From Lanius collurio (Eukaryota; Chordata; Aves; Passeriformes; Laniidae): DNA of 64,000 nucleotides. A program made the position numbers and the translations under genes. The stretch is from the NCBI GenBank assembly GCA_020086605.1, contig JACBWW010000050.1, positions 642,664 through 706,663 on the forward strand, in the 5' to 3' direction. Positions 11,671 through 24,102 of the stretch are shown here, in pieces; position 1 is the stretch's first letter; every line of letters starts with the position of its first letter. Below the pieces are notes generated by a model. The model was not told where the DNA came from. It saw nothing but the letters and a program-made list of their open reading frames with translations, and did no database searches.

Positions 11671-13160
11671 TGGCTGTAAGAGTGAGGATGTCTCCCCAAG
11701 CAAGGTCCTCCTTGGGTTTGGTATCACAATACAAGAGGAAATTTGGGTCTGTTATGGGAAGTTTCAGGGTTGCAAAGCCTGCCACTAGGAGATCCCAGAA
11801 TTCAGGCTGCTTGTGCATCCTGAACTTGGTCTTCTTGTCATCCTGGACTTGATCTTCTTGTGGATAAGTGTTAAAAAGTCCTTTGTTTTCAATATTTATT
11901 TTTCTGTTTGTAAATGTGGAGTCACACCAAAGTATTTCTTCTCTTCCTCATCAGCATGTTACTTTATAAGTTATTAATCAAAGGGTGTCTGGACATGGCA
12001 CTGAATACAGAAGTCCTGCCTTTGGGATGTTTCACCAGAATGCCAAACAAAGCACAAATATTAGTGAGCTGCCAGCTCTGTAATCCTGTGTAATTAGATA
12101 AGGAAATTAGACAGGGGTGATGCTGCTTCCTTTTGCAGCCAGAGATCTGAGGATCAGAGATTAAGACTGTAAGTGTCTACTAATTTCCAGTGTTCAGTTT
12201 CGATAATGAGAGCTTAACTTTTTAATTTGATTTAATTTAATTGCTCATTCCTCGCAATTCTACTGCCCTTCACTGGTTTTACCTGCTGTGGAAGCAATAG
12301 CTAAACCATAAAGTCTTCACACCTTGAAGAAAACTTCGCTTTAGGAGGCTGAACTGGCATCTAAGGAGAAGGGACCATGTCAGGGGTATGGCGTGGTCCT
12401 GAGGGTCCTCAAGTCCACCTGGAAATAAACTCATCACAACAATAAAGCCCTGCACCTCCTTATTTGTTTTAATTTCATCTCGGAGATGAATCTTGTGCAA
12501 TAAGCAATGTTAAGACAACTACAAGTCCCAGTCTCCTGGCCAGGGCTCAGCACAGCTCCCAACACTTGGTGTTCCTGGGATGGGGAGTTGGGCTCTGGTT
12601 GAATGTTGCCTTTCTCAGCACTTCGCCCCTGAGCCCAGCAAACTGGCAAAAACATCTATTTTTTGTCCCTTGGTGTTGTAACCACTTGACTCTACCTAGC
12701 AGGCTGTAGCTCCCTGAGAGCACAGCGGGGGGTTCCTAGGGCCATGGGACTGGTGGCATCCCGAAGTCCATCTCGGACAGCCCTGCGATCTGGCTCCAGC
12801 AGCTAGCAGGGTTACAATGCAGTGGTGATAAAGCAGGCAGAGAAGTGTCTCCCATGAGGGTGGGAAGATGGCTTTATTGACATCTTCTCCTGGCACCCTC
12901 AGAGGCAGAGAAACCTTGGGGTCTGGGTGCCGGGTGGTTTTGTCAGGGGCCCAGGGGCAGTCCCTGGGCAGGGTTGGGGTACAGGAGACAATAGGGAGAG
13001 ACCGAGGGAGTGGCCAGGGCAGGGAACAGGAGGAACATGGCATCACAGAATCACACCTTGCATTGTTTTTCTACCAATATATTCAAATCTTAGTGGGTTT
13101 TCTGTTGGATTTACTGTGCCCTTCCCAGAGAGTGTCTGCTCTGGGATTGGTGTGCATCTT
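11671..13160. other. Intergenic, nothing recognised
   Basis: This is unique sequence with AT-rich patches (11870-12260). The minus-strand open frame at 12696-13046 has no recognisable domain. Confidence 0.55.
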
Positions 13161-13255
13161 TAGAATCACAGGATCACAGAATAGTTTGGATGGGAAGGGA
13201 CCTTTAAAGGTCACCCAGCCCAACCCCTGCTAAGAGCAGGGACATCTTCCACTGT
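13161..13255 (-). repeat. CR1 3' end, antisense
   Basis: Short fragment: 'tagaatcacaggatcacaga', 'gggaagggacctttaaagg' and 'agcccaacccctgctaagag'. It has lost everything upstream of the last 100 bases or so. Confidence 0.88.
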
Positions 13256-13997
13256 AACTTCATACATCGCTGATTGGATTTGAGTTCTGAGCCCTGGGCC
13301 ACCCCTGTTGGTGATGTGCACTGCTGTGATACACATCTAGACACACATAAATCCTGCGCTTCAATACCTCTCTCAGCAGCAAGCTGCTTGTCTTTGCTCA
13401 GAGTCTCCAGATGGTGCTGAAATCCTCAGAGCTTTGGGGCTTTATTTGTTTGTTTATTTTTAGATAACTTCCCACACTTGGGCCCTCATCAGGATGCCTC
13501 AGCCTTTCCATTCACCAAACAATGCCACTTTTAGTTCATTTTGTCCTCACTACCGGCCCCCTTCCCAAGCAGGTCTGCAATGAATCATTGTGGTTTATTA
13601 TTTGTGTTGGTGCTGAAGTTCAGTTTCTGAGTCTCTTGTTGTTTTTTCCCTTCCCAAAATAAATTTGCAATTATCCCTGTGTTGTGATGTCAGTGATTTG
13701 CTTACCTCCACACTGGATCTGGACCAAGGAGGCTTGGCTAATAAAAAGCAAAACAGAGACCCACTGATCTCACATGCTGAGCACCAGCCCTACTGCTGGT
13801 GTCTTTGTGGGGGCAGCACCACGTCCACCCTCACTGCTTCTGTGCCTTTGGGGAATCAGCCCCCAAAATCAGCATTTGGCAAACATACGACTTTAACCAA
13901 GGGTTTTTCATTGTGGGGGACAGGTTGAGTACCTCCAAGGATGGCAAAATTAGCAGCCCTATAGAAGAGCAGCTCAATTGTGCATTCTGCAGTTCCT

Positions 13998-14180
13998 CCT
14001 GAGGGGCAGCTCCTCCAGAGAGACAGCTCCAATCTCTGCTCCCTGTGACTAGGGACGGGACCCAGGGAGGGGCTGGTGCTGTGCCAGGGGAGAGTCAGGC
14101 TGGCTGTCAGGAAAAGATTCTTCCCCCAGAGGGTGATGGGGCACTGAGCAGGCTTCCCAGGGCAGCCTCTACCATGGCCA
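13998..14180 (+). repeat. CR1 internal fragment, sense, without its 3' end
   Basis: It has 'aatctctgctccctgtgac', 'gacgggacccaggga', 'gccaggggagagtcaggctg', 'caggaaaagattcttccccc' and 'gggcactgagcaggcttccc', which is the part of CR1 before the terminal 'aaggtcccttcc' block. The 3' terminus is missing, so either it was deleted or the fragment was interrupted after insertion. Confidence 0.8.
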
Positions 14181-17100
14181 GCAGCTTCCTCCATCCCACC
14201 TCATCCTGGCGGGGAGCCAGGAGTTCTCTTTCCCTACCTTTGGTTTTGGAGCGAGCACTGTGGCTCCTCAGTCGGTCAGGCTATATTTAGCTACCATGTA
14301 GTGGCATTTCCAGCTTTCTATTTTTGTAAATCCTCATTTCCCAGGAAAGAGGCTGAGCCGCGGGGGGCAGGAGCTGTATTTCTGCTGTGTGACTGCACCT
14401 GTGCCAGTGCCAGAGCTGGTCCAGGCAATGCCTACAGCTCTGCTGGTGGGATCTGGTGCACAGCCCACCACTCCCCTTCCCTAGAGCACATCCCATAGCC
14501 ATTCCTCCTTCCCTTAGAGTGCCTGCAAAGGTTTTCCCGTTCCTTGCCTACAGCTCCCCATTGCAATCATGTGTGGAACAGTTTTCTTTCTCTTTGGCAT
14601 CCTCCCTGCTGCATCCCCTGCTCCAGCCAGGGCACTTTAGGGCTTCAGGCTGGGTCACACTGCATTGCTTTCTGCCCACATGGGGTTGCACAGAGGTAGA
14701 TGCATAAATATAGTATATAAATAGCATGATGGGATGTAAGAAGCACAGCAAGGCAGCAGGAAAATGACAGCAAATAAATCCAGCGTGGGAACGCCTGTAC
14801 AAAAAGCTCTTTGAGTTCTTTTCTTGGTAGACCAAGAATTTTAGGCTTGTACAGGGTTATTCCTTAGACACCTTAAAAACCATCTGCTGGCAGCAGTGTC
14901 TCCTGGAAAGACCATGACTGGTCATGGTGGCCCTGGGACCATGGGTGTGAAGTCCAGAGGGACTGGGATGACTTCCCTAGGGAAGCATAGAGGCACCAGG
15001 TGCCTTCCCAGCTCTCCATTCTGGCAGTTTTGAAGCTTCTTCCCCAGGCTGTGACTCCAGCAGCAAACATTTACTGGGTTTTCTTTAGTGTGAAGAGCCC
15101 TTTCATGACCAGGTGACGTGTCAGCCCAATACAGCCCTGAAATGCATCACAACATGCTTGCCTGGTCCTTCAGGCTGGGAAAGGGACCTAAATCTCCCAT
15201 TTCTCCCCGTGTCTTTCAAGCAAAGCTTTTCAAAGACTTTGCTGTGAGTGGTATCAGGGTGGACCCAGACCCTGCAGGGCTCCCACAAAGCTAAGAGAGG
15301 AAAGGGAGAAAAGTAATGTTCAAAACACAAAGGGTCCAAGGGGGTCCTTGTGGGGTTTCTTTCTAGTGCAGAGAATAACCTCATATGTCTTTGAACTTGT
15401 GGTCAACGGGCTCTGGCCAGATATGCAGAGTACCCAGGAGAGCCTCTCATTAGTGCTGAAGGTAAATCTGGGTTTCCCTTTCTCAGTGCTCAACAGGCAG
15501 CAGCTTCCTGAAAGAGCATCTCAGGCTGAACCTGTTCTTCCAGGCTGGGCCAGCATTCTTCTGCAGTCAGAGGTATTCCTAAATATTCCTAAATATCAGA
15601 TATGCCAGTGTAAGCCATGGAATTGAAGAAAGAGGGGGAGACTTTGGGTTGTTGACTTGAGTTGGTCATCCAAGACCTGCAATTGCACGAAAAGAGGCCA
15701 AGCACCCACTTTGGGCCACCCAAAGCCCATTGTCACCCAAACACTTTGAGCCATCCAAAGCCCCTCATCACCCAGCATTTTGGGTTTTTTCCGAATATCT
15801 GAAGAGGCTGTACCTCAGATTGTGATTGAAAAGGCTATCACAGCTTATCAGCATGGGGACAGAGTTTGGAGGGAGGTTATTGCCACAAGGAAAGAAAATT
15901 TAATGCAGGGCAGGTTTTTCTCACTGTCTCTGGGGGTTTTTTTCAGCCAGAATGCTGGGTCTCAGCATGGCAGGGTAGTTCAGCCCTACAATGAGTAACT
16001 CACCCAAAGTCTGGAATGCAGAGGTGCTGTTGGGCTGGGGCTTGAGAACTGGAGGAACCTGACACTAAAAAAGTCAGCTCAGTGACTACTCCAAGCCCTC
16101 TTGGGCTGATGGGGACAGCACACAGTGACAGGCCGCCACGGCTCATTATCACCCAGACAAACCAGAGGACAGAAGCCACCAAGCTGGATCGGGGCACACA
16201 GGTCTGTTTTCAAAAGCTCGTTCGTTCTTTGTACCTGGCAGTGTCAATTCTCCCACACAGACAGCACACAGGAGATGAGCCATTTAACCCAGCTCTCTCC
16301 TGAGGCTGTGTTTAGTTTTTATGCTGTTTTCACATGGAAAGGTGCTCAGGAGGCCCAGCAGTTTGCTTGAGTTTACAGTCCTTTCAGAAGTTGCCCATTC
16401 CCTCTGGTAATCTGATTTACCTGCAGTGAAAAATGGAGGTGAGGAGGAGTGAGCAAATTCTGCCCTGAATTTTTTCTTCTTCTTTGCAATAAACTATACA
16501 TTCTCCTTCCAAACTGCTGTTATGAAATCCTTTCCAATTGCACTCTGAGGTCAGTGCTCCATTGTGTACACATGCTTGAAGTATTTCTGAATTCCATCTC
16601 TCATTTGCTTTGATGCTTTTTTCCTTCCTAAATTATACTCTGGGTTTATGACACAGTGGGCTCATGAATGATTCCAATATGGGGATAGAGCAGATGCAAG
16701 TGTAGTTACCTTATTCTATGCTTGTAATCAAAAACTGAGCCCATAAATGATAATATTTATTTTATAAACTGACCCAATAAGTTATTGTTTCCTGGCTCCA
16801 CCACAAGCCCTGCTTGTCCACCTCTTCATCACTCACAAGCATCTGAGCTGGGAGAAGTTGTTCTTTTTCGAGCCCAGTGAGCAAAACACGGAAAAGTCAG
16901 AAACTACCTCAGTTTTTAAAACTGGAGAGTCCATTGTACCTTCCTCTGCTTCTCCTCAGACAATATTCCTTCTGATATTATTCCAGGACTGATACCAGGC
17001 TTCTTTGATGCACTGAAATTCCCCAAAGAACAATACCCAACACTTATCTGCATGTTCCTTCTCTCTGCCTCCAAGAAATACTTTCCTATGATCTTCCAGT

Positions 17101-19230
17101 GTTTATTTAGGTCATTTTTGTCTCGATCCAATTTTCTCTTTGGAGAAGAAAGCCTCCATATGTTTCTTCAGATGTCACTCTCACTCTGTACAGTCACCAT
17201 AAATAGGCAGCTATGAAGTCTTTCCTCTGTGTAAACATTGAAATATAGAGAAAGTATCCCACTTATCTCCAAGATTGAACCTTGGGGTACCCCTTCCCCT
17301 TGAAATCTGTATTAGCTTTAGTGCTCACTTCAATTAGAAGCATTAACCCAACACCGAGGCAATTTCCAAAGCCTCCACCCAAGTTTCTACTACCAGGGTT
17401 TGCTTCTCCCAAAGCTCCCAAGACATATTCTGCACATTTCGTACAGTGCACCAATTCACTGTGTCCGTAGGAACTTAAAAGACACTTTTTACAGATCTGA
17501 TTTCAGCTGATTTCTGGATATGAAACTGTTTGAGGGTGGGAGCGGCCCCAGTCAGGAGGCAACCCAGTCCTGCCTCTCCTTGGGTAAGGCGCCCTTGCCT
17601 TGGACACCAGCAGTCCTGCTACAACCAACCAGCCACCACAAGACTGCAAAAGAGGAAAACAAGGCTGTTTTTTTTTCTAGTTGTCAGACAGTGAAAGATG
17701 TTTCAAGGCTGCCAAGCTGGCATTAGAGGGATTTGCTGAATTTCTGCTGGTTTCTGCAATTTGCCATGGCCCAGGTATCACTGGCACACACAGAACCAGT
17801 TTGTTCTGCAGTAAAACAGCCTCCAGCAACACCCAGCTCAGCAGGAGCAGGTCTTGCTCACTGCCTTTCCAGCTCCTGAGGCCAGAGGGACTGGAGCAGA
17901 ATAGGGCTTGAGCCAGCTTTTCCCACGTGGGACAAAGAGGACAAATGAACATCTGCACCATTCGGCTCTGAGTCTTTGGGAGATGCTAAATGTCTGCCCA
18001 GGGCTGCTGGTCTTTTGTAGGCACTAATCTGCTGACATGACAACTGGATCCACTTGGGTGGATCCTGGGATAAGCACAAATTTCCATAGCAAGAGACTGC
18101 GTGGGCAAAGAACAAAAGCCCCTTCATGCCAGCGGAGCCAGGTGCCAAATTCTGCTTGCTGTAATCTCTTGGTGAAACCACTTATCTGAAAAGGCAGGAG
18201 GAAGCTGGCTCCAGTCCTTTGCATAATTAAAGGCCTGGTGCTCTGGGCACATACCTTTGGAGTAGAAATCTTATTCTCCCACTTCTCAGCTCCCAAGGAA
18301 ACATGGTTTAACTAGACTGACTTGGAGATGTATAGGATCAGGATCTATTTCCCTTGCTTACCATCTGATGGGTCCAGAGCCAGCTCCAAGCCAGGTGGGA
18401 GCACACCTGGTACTTCAGCCATGGGTATGAACCTGTGAGATGAGTATTTACGTCTCATCACATGATTTAAGAGCTGCTTTAAGTTTTGGGAATAAATAGT
18501 TCTGTATTCATATATACATATCTGTGGGTGTGCATAAAAACACACAGGTTTAGGTGAGAGAGGGATTTATTTATATCAAAAGCAGATTTGATAACAAAAA
18601 AAAATAATTTCAAGTGTCTGGGGATGTGTAACTGTGGCCTCTCAATGCCTGTCCACTGGAAGTTTTTTCTGACAGATTTTACTAAGAGGTTCATTTTTTC
18701 ACTCAGAGAAAAGCATTTATTTAACCAAGGTCCAAGGCAAAGAATAAAGGTTTGACTGTCCTACTTACATCAAATAATTTGGGTTTAAAGCTTTTTTATT
18801 TCTCTGGTGGACACGAGTGGCCATGTTTAGTAATTTTTTAACCTCCATTTGTAACTTGTCACAGCAAGGTGAGCAAAGGTCTTTTTGTACTACTGTGGAG
18901 AGCAAGGCAAACTCTTTAAGGAAAAATATCCCATTGCTCTGGTACGGCTCTGCTTTCTGCTCCAGCAGCTGCACGACAAGGGCTCCTGGCTTGTTCCTCA
19001 CTGTTAGTTTTACTACTCATAGTCCCTGTTTTTTGCATGGCTGCTCCCCCTGTGAGGGACATTCCTGCACTTTTCCCCCACTTTCCTTAGTTTTTTGCCT
19101 GGCAGCTTTCCCAAGAGTAGCTCCTTACAACCCTGCCCAGGAGCAGGCAGCATTCCCATAAGGCTGGGATGAGAAAGACAGAAGCTATAATGAAATATAG
19201 TGCCAAATTTTGGAGGGGAGCTTTGAAAAG
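14181..19230. other. Intergenic, unique sequence with one small tandem repeat
   Basis: No gene or CR1 fragment is recognised over about 5 kb. It holds the 35-base tandem repeat at 15705-15785 and an A/T-rich stretch at about 16480-17260. Open frames up to 114 codons lie on both strands without supporting splice or homology evidence. Confidence 0.55.
15705..15785 (+). repeat. 35-base tandem repeat, two copies plus remnants
   Basis: 'cactttgggccacccaaagc' at 15707 recurs as 'cactttgagccatccaaagc' at 15742, each followed by a 'tcaccca' step, giving a period of 35. A third partial unit starts near 15777 ('cattttggg'), and a weak earlier unit may begin near 15663 ('ggtcatccaag'). Confidence 0.8.
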
Positions 19231-19335
19231 AGAATCACAGGATCCCAGGAGGGTTTGGAAGGGACCTTAAAGATCATCCAGTTCCACTTGCCCTGCCATG
19301 GGCAGAGACATCTCCCACTAGACTTCTAGCACAGA
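19231..19335 (-). repeat. CR1 3' end, antisense
   Basis: 'agaatcacaggatcccagg', 'gggaccttaaagatcatcc' and 'ccctgccatgggcagagaca' give a clear short antisense CR1 terminus. Confidence 0.92.
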
Positions 19336-21693
19336 GCTTTTCCACAAGAGATGGAATTCCACCCACTGAGATGAGGACCAGCACCTTCAAGGTTCGCATG
19401 CATGGTCCTGCCCTTACGAGCACTAAAACTCATGCTATTTTAATGTCCTCAAAAGGCCAGACCAGCTGTAAATGTGGTGGATGACCTTATCCAAAAGCAG
19501 CAGATCTGGATGTGTTCTGCCTCTGGCTGGAGCAGGGTGAGGGTCTGACCCAGCTGAGCCAGTGCTGCTGATGGGAGATGGGCCAACACTTAGGCTCCTT
19601 CACATGGCTCTGAGCTCCACAAGGAGCTCCATGGGAGGTGGATTTGGAGGTCTCTGGAAAGGCAGATATTCCTGAGCTGCTTCCCAGCTGCTGGTGGTAA
19701 AATGCTCACACTGCTGAGGAACAGCCCTCACACACTCACTTAGGCAGACAAGCTATTTTTGCATGAGTAACCCTGAAACTCTGGATGGGATTGAAAGTCT
19801 GGTGATAAGAAGGTTGTGTTCTGCATCCAAATGCAGTTATAATTTTGCTGCTGGGTAGTTTATATTCAGGCACTGCTGCTTAAGGACATAGCTGTAGAAT
19901 CAATAATGTTAAGAAAGCAGCAAATTAACCAACAACTCATTTATAATGTCAACTCTGTCTGGAAAAGTGACTATTACTGTTGGTGCTGGAACAAGCCTGA
20001 TTGTTCAAGTGGGCTGAAATGCATCTCCTGTGTCCTTTGCTGGCACAAAGGTGGCACTTCAACTGACAATTGATTTAATTTTAGACAGGCTTGTCTTATA
20101 ACTGGGGGCTTATCTTTGGACTCTGTAGGTGGATTTGGGTCTTCATCTGCATTTAAAATTATGTTCATGAATGGAGATTGCTTTGCAACAAACTGATTTG
20201 GGGTCTAGGCATGGCTGATGTAGTCAATACACCAGCTTGGGGTGGGGTGAACCCTTGGCAGATGTGGGTGGTGCTGGTCCTTCCCATGGTCACTCACTGC
20301 TCTATTGTGCTGATATTTTGCAGGCAGTAAACACAAATACTTGCAGGGTTATTCTTTCCACTGACATGAACCTCTCAGGTGCTCAACCAAAGTCTAAATC
20401 CCAAATCCCTGTTAGAGCAGAAGAAATCTGCTCCTCAGTACTCTCCTCCTTAAACCTGGCTGCCTCTGTGGTGCCTTGTAATGTTTTACACCCCAGGTCT
20501 TGGAGACATCTCTGACACATGCAGTGGATCTGCTCTGATCTCACAATAAATCCACTGCCTTTGAGCAGGACTGTTTTCCAAGATGGGGTTTTCACATGTC
20601 AATATTGATGCTCTCAGCATGGATTTCTAAAACCAATTTTTTTTAGAATTCATCCAAGATAAATAGAAGAAAAAGGTAATAGTATTACAAGCCAGCTCCT
20701 ACTGACTTCAGAGGGAGCCTGGATACAATCCAACAGCGTTTCAGGCCCATAGAGCACCTTCCCTCTGACTCCAGCAGCCTGTGCATGCTTTGCTGATCAA
20801 TGCACTGTGGTGCATTAATGCACTGGAGTTACTCATCTCCAGCTGCACAATTTGTGAGCTCCAAGGTCCTGAGCAAAATCCCAGCCCTGGTGACAATCTT
20901 GGGACGAGAGCTCCCACTAGCACGTGCCTGTCTCAGCTCTGGGATGCCATTGCTGGGTGCTGGTCCTTCAGCAGAAGGAAGCAGCAGTAAGCACGTGGCT
21001 CCCGACAGCCCCTCGCAGCCATCAGGATGGGAACAGCTCCAAGAGAGGATACTTAGCAGATGAAAGATGTTTGTTTCCAACATCATCTAGCTTGGATAAG
21101 CTAATCCTTTTTGTCATCCCTCAGACTCGGAAGTGACTGTGTGATAAGGCCTGACAGGGAAACTGTCAGAACAACAGGGAAAGCAGACCACTGCTGTCAA
21201 ACACTTGACTCCTCAGTCCCCCTACGTCTCTCTTAATTCATTATTATGCACTTGGGCCATGAGTCTTTTGATCCAAAGAGCAGGTGGCAGGAGTGTCCAG
21301 CATGTGAGCAGGTTTGAGTGAAGTCTGACCCAGGCATTCTCTGTCAGCTCAACAATCCCACATGGAATATGTATTTTCTTGCAGACGTCTGCCCACAGTC
21401 CTGGCCATGTGTTGGGGCATGAGCTGCTGTGCATGGGGGCACAGCTCCCCAGAGATGGAAAGACAAAACTGGGTTTGCTCCAAGAAAATGGACCAGGGAC
21501 CTGTCCACACCAACCAGGTAGCAGGTTTCCAGGTCACAACTCCTCCTTTTACTGGTACTGAATTACAGAAAAGTCCACAAACTAAATGCAACCAACGACA
21601 AAGATTTTGTGTATCCAGCTGCCGTGCTGGTTCTACCCATGGGGGAGTTGAAGTTCCTGACAACTCTCCAGGGCTATTTCACCACCACTTGAC
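19336..21693. other. Intergenic, nothing recognised
   Basis: This is unique sequence. The overlapping frames at 21349-21663 - and 21362-21712 + cover the same bases on opposite strands and neither shows a known domain. Confidence 0.55.
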
Positions 21694-22093
21694 CACTGGA
21701 GCACAGGTCTGATGAGGGAGCTGGAAAAGGGGCTCAGCCTGGAGAAAAGGAGGCTCAGGGGGCTCTGCACAACTCCCTGACAGGAGGGGGCAGGTGGGGG
21801 GGGTCGAGCTCTGCTTGCACGGAACACGGACAGGAGGAGAGGGAATGGCCTCAGACTGGACCAGAGCATGTTCAGTTGGGTATTAGGAAAATTTCTTCAT
21901 GGAAAGGGCTGTCCAGCCCTGGCACAGGCTGACCAGGGTAGTGGTGGAGTCCCCATTCCTGGAGGGATCTAAAAGCTGTGTAGATGTAGCACTTGGGGAC
22001 ATGGGTCAGTGGTGGCCTTGGCAGTGCTGGGGGAATGGTTGGAGTTGATCTCAGAGGTCTTTTTCAGCCTAAAAGGTTCTCTGATTCTATGAC
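21694..22093 (+). repeat. CR1 3' fragment, sense (about 400 bases)
   Basis: One of the longest CR1 pieces here. It runs from 'ggagcacaggtctgatgagg' through 'ctcagcctggagaaaaggag', 'ttgggtattaggaaaatttc' and 'ggcacaggctgaccagggta' to 'ctaaaaggttctctgattct'. The last bases retain the CR1 terminal short repeat. Confidence 0.95.
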
Positions 22094-23416
22094 CCTTCAG
22101 TCTGGAGTGTTGCTTACCTTGACTCAGGTTTCTGAGGGCTTTCATAATAACCACATTCTTGGGTATTTGCTGTGACTGGGCACCAAAAAAGAGACACATC
22201 CCCTAAGCTGTCCAAAAAAGCCAGAGAAACATCTGCTTTGAATATGTCCTTAAGATGTTCCTGTTCTGTGCAGGACAGAGGTTGATGTGACACCCATTCC
22301 CACCCAAGAGACATCAGCTTGGACCAAATTTAATCAACTTCTGTAGCCTAAGAAATAAATGGGTGAAGGTAGGAGCTGATGCAGAATGAGCCATCTCACT
22401 GCCCCTTGCAGAAAAGATGTAAATTTAAGATTTTTGTTATTGCATTCCCTTGTTGTGTCAGGGCAGTGGAGCACAAACACCACTCATCCTTCCTTTGTTC
22501 TACTGGATATTCCAGTAGGAACTCTGACACTCCAGAGCAAGCCACAGTGAAAAATTAAAGGATGTCTTACATCTGACAGCAAAGATATTTATTCCAGGCT
22601 CTAGATTGATGCACGACGGTGTGTTAGACAAAACAGTTCCTGCTGGTTCGTCCTCCCCTCAGGATGCCTGTATTTCAGAGGTGGGAAGACATTCTCTCCA
22701 CAAGTTTCAAGCACAACAGAGAAGTAGGTCCAGTCTAACGAGCCCTGTAAAAGCTCTGTTGCACAACTGAGGGCTTCCTCCTGCTCTACACCAGCTGTGC
22801 AGAAACATCTTCCTAAGAAGTGCATTTTTACTTTGATTTTGTTTTGGTTTAAATAGCCTTTGAGGACTCAGTTTGCCTCCTGTAAAGTCTGAGCCAAGTA
22901 CTCCTGCAGGCTCAGTAACCCCACCTACAAAGAAAGAAATGTCCTAAATAGCATCTGTATAGGATGTGAGATTCCCAATTCATGAACAAACAAGAAGTAA
23001 AACAAGCTTACAAAAACCCACTGCTTATATTGAAGCAAAATGTTTCCGTGACTTAAAATCTATTTTTATGGCCTTGAAGGGCCTAATGGGGGATTATCTT
23101 ATTAGCTCTGGTGATGGGGGATGGACAAGATACCTTACAGGTGACTTTATTTTCAGCTTTTTTCTGATGCAGACATTGGCAACACAGGAATTGGAGGCCA
23201 ACTTGGCTTTCAAAGAATTCTGTGTGCTTCATCTCAGCACTTTATCACTACAAAAGATACATTTAGAGAGCTTTGGAAATTTGGAAAGCCAGACTTTGCC
23301 CCACTGAAGCCACACAAGGTCAGAATCAATGCTGGGGAAATCAAATTGCACATCATTGTGTGCAATTTTCATCATAAGGATGGATACATCCCAGGGCACA
23401 TGGCATCCAGGTGCTA

Positions 23417-23456
23417 GGGATCATCTTCATTTCCAAGGGATCGTCTTCATTTCCTT
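23417..23456 (+). repeat. 20-base direct tandem duplication
   Basis: 'gggatcatcttcatttccaa' is followed at once by 'gggatcgtcttcatttcctt', with 17 of 20 bases identical. Confidence 0.85.
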
Positions 23457-24085
23457 GTTCACACAAGCTTCTTTCAGCTCCAAAAAGCTCATCAAAGCCC
23501 ATGAGATCGTGGCTGGAACCTAGACACTAAAAGGTTTTCAGCAGTGATAATGCTTATAGAATGAGCTTCCAAAGAGCAGGTGGGGAGAATGGAAATGAGA
23601 AGGATTTCCTTCTAACCCCTGATGTGATGGAGAGCATTACCCTGCGACGTGTCTCTTTTCTACAGCCTCCAAAGCAGAGCTTATGGAAGAACAGGGCTGG
23701 AAACCATTTATCTGAATTCTCAGCAGCTGCTCCGTTCAGCCACGCTCAAACCTCTCACTTATTCTTTGCAAGTCATCTGTAAACAGCCAGGGAGAGGGCT
23801 TTTTGTTCTCACAAAACATTTGGGAAGTGCCTCTCTGTGCTAAATATCCTGGATTGTGCACGTACAAAAATCTATTTGTTCTTCCATTGACAGAACTTCC
23901 CAAACATCATTCATAAATAGCAGCTAGCATGACTGTCTGCTTTGATAACTGCTGAAAATTGTTTTTAATAGTTCCTATCTTCATACTTACAAAAAGAAAC
24001 ATTCCAAAAACTAAGAGGAAATTAAACCTGTGAAATAAGGGATTTTTTTTTTTGGTCCTCTATACAGCTGCCAGATACTACTTGC

Positions 24086-24102
24086 AAAAAAAAAAAAAAA
24101 AA
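24086..24102 (+). repeat. Homopolymer A17
   Basis: An uninterrupted run of 17 adenines. No processed-gene body or flanking duplication is visible, so it is read as a simple repeat. Confidence 0.9.

Noticed and set aside
24086..24102. A17 run as the tail of a processed gene copy
   Set aside because: No coding remnant, polyadenylation hexamer or flanking target-site duplication is visible upstream. The A/T runs at 35963, 40726 and 41784 were rejected for the same reason.
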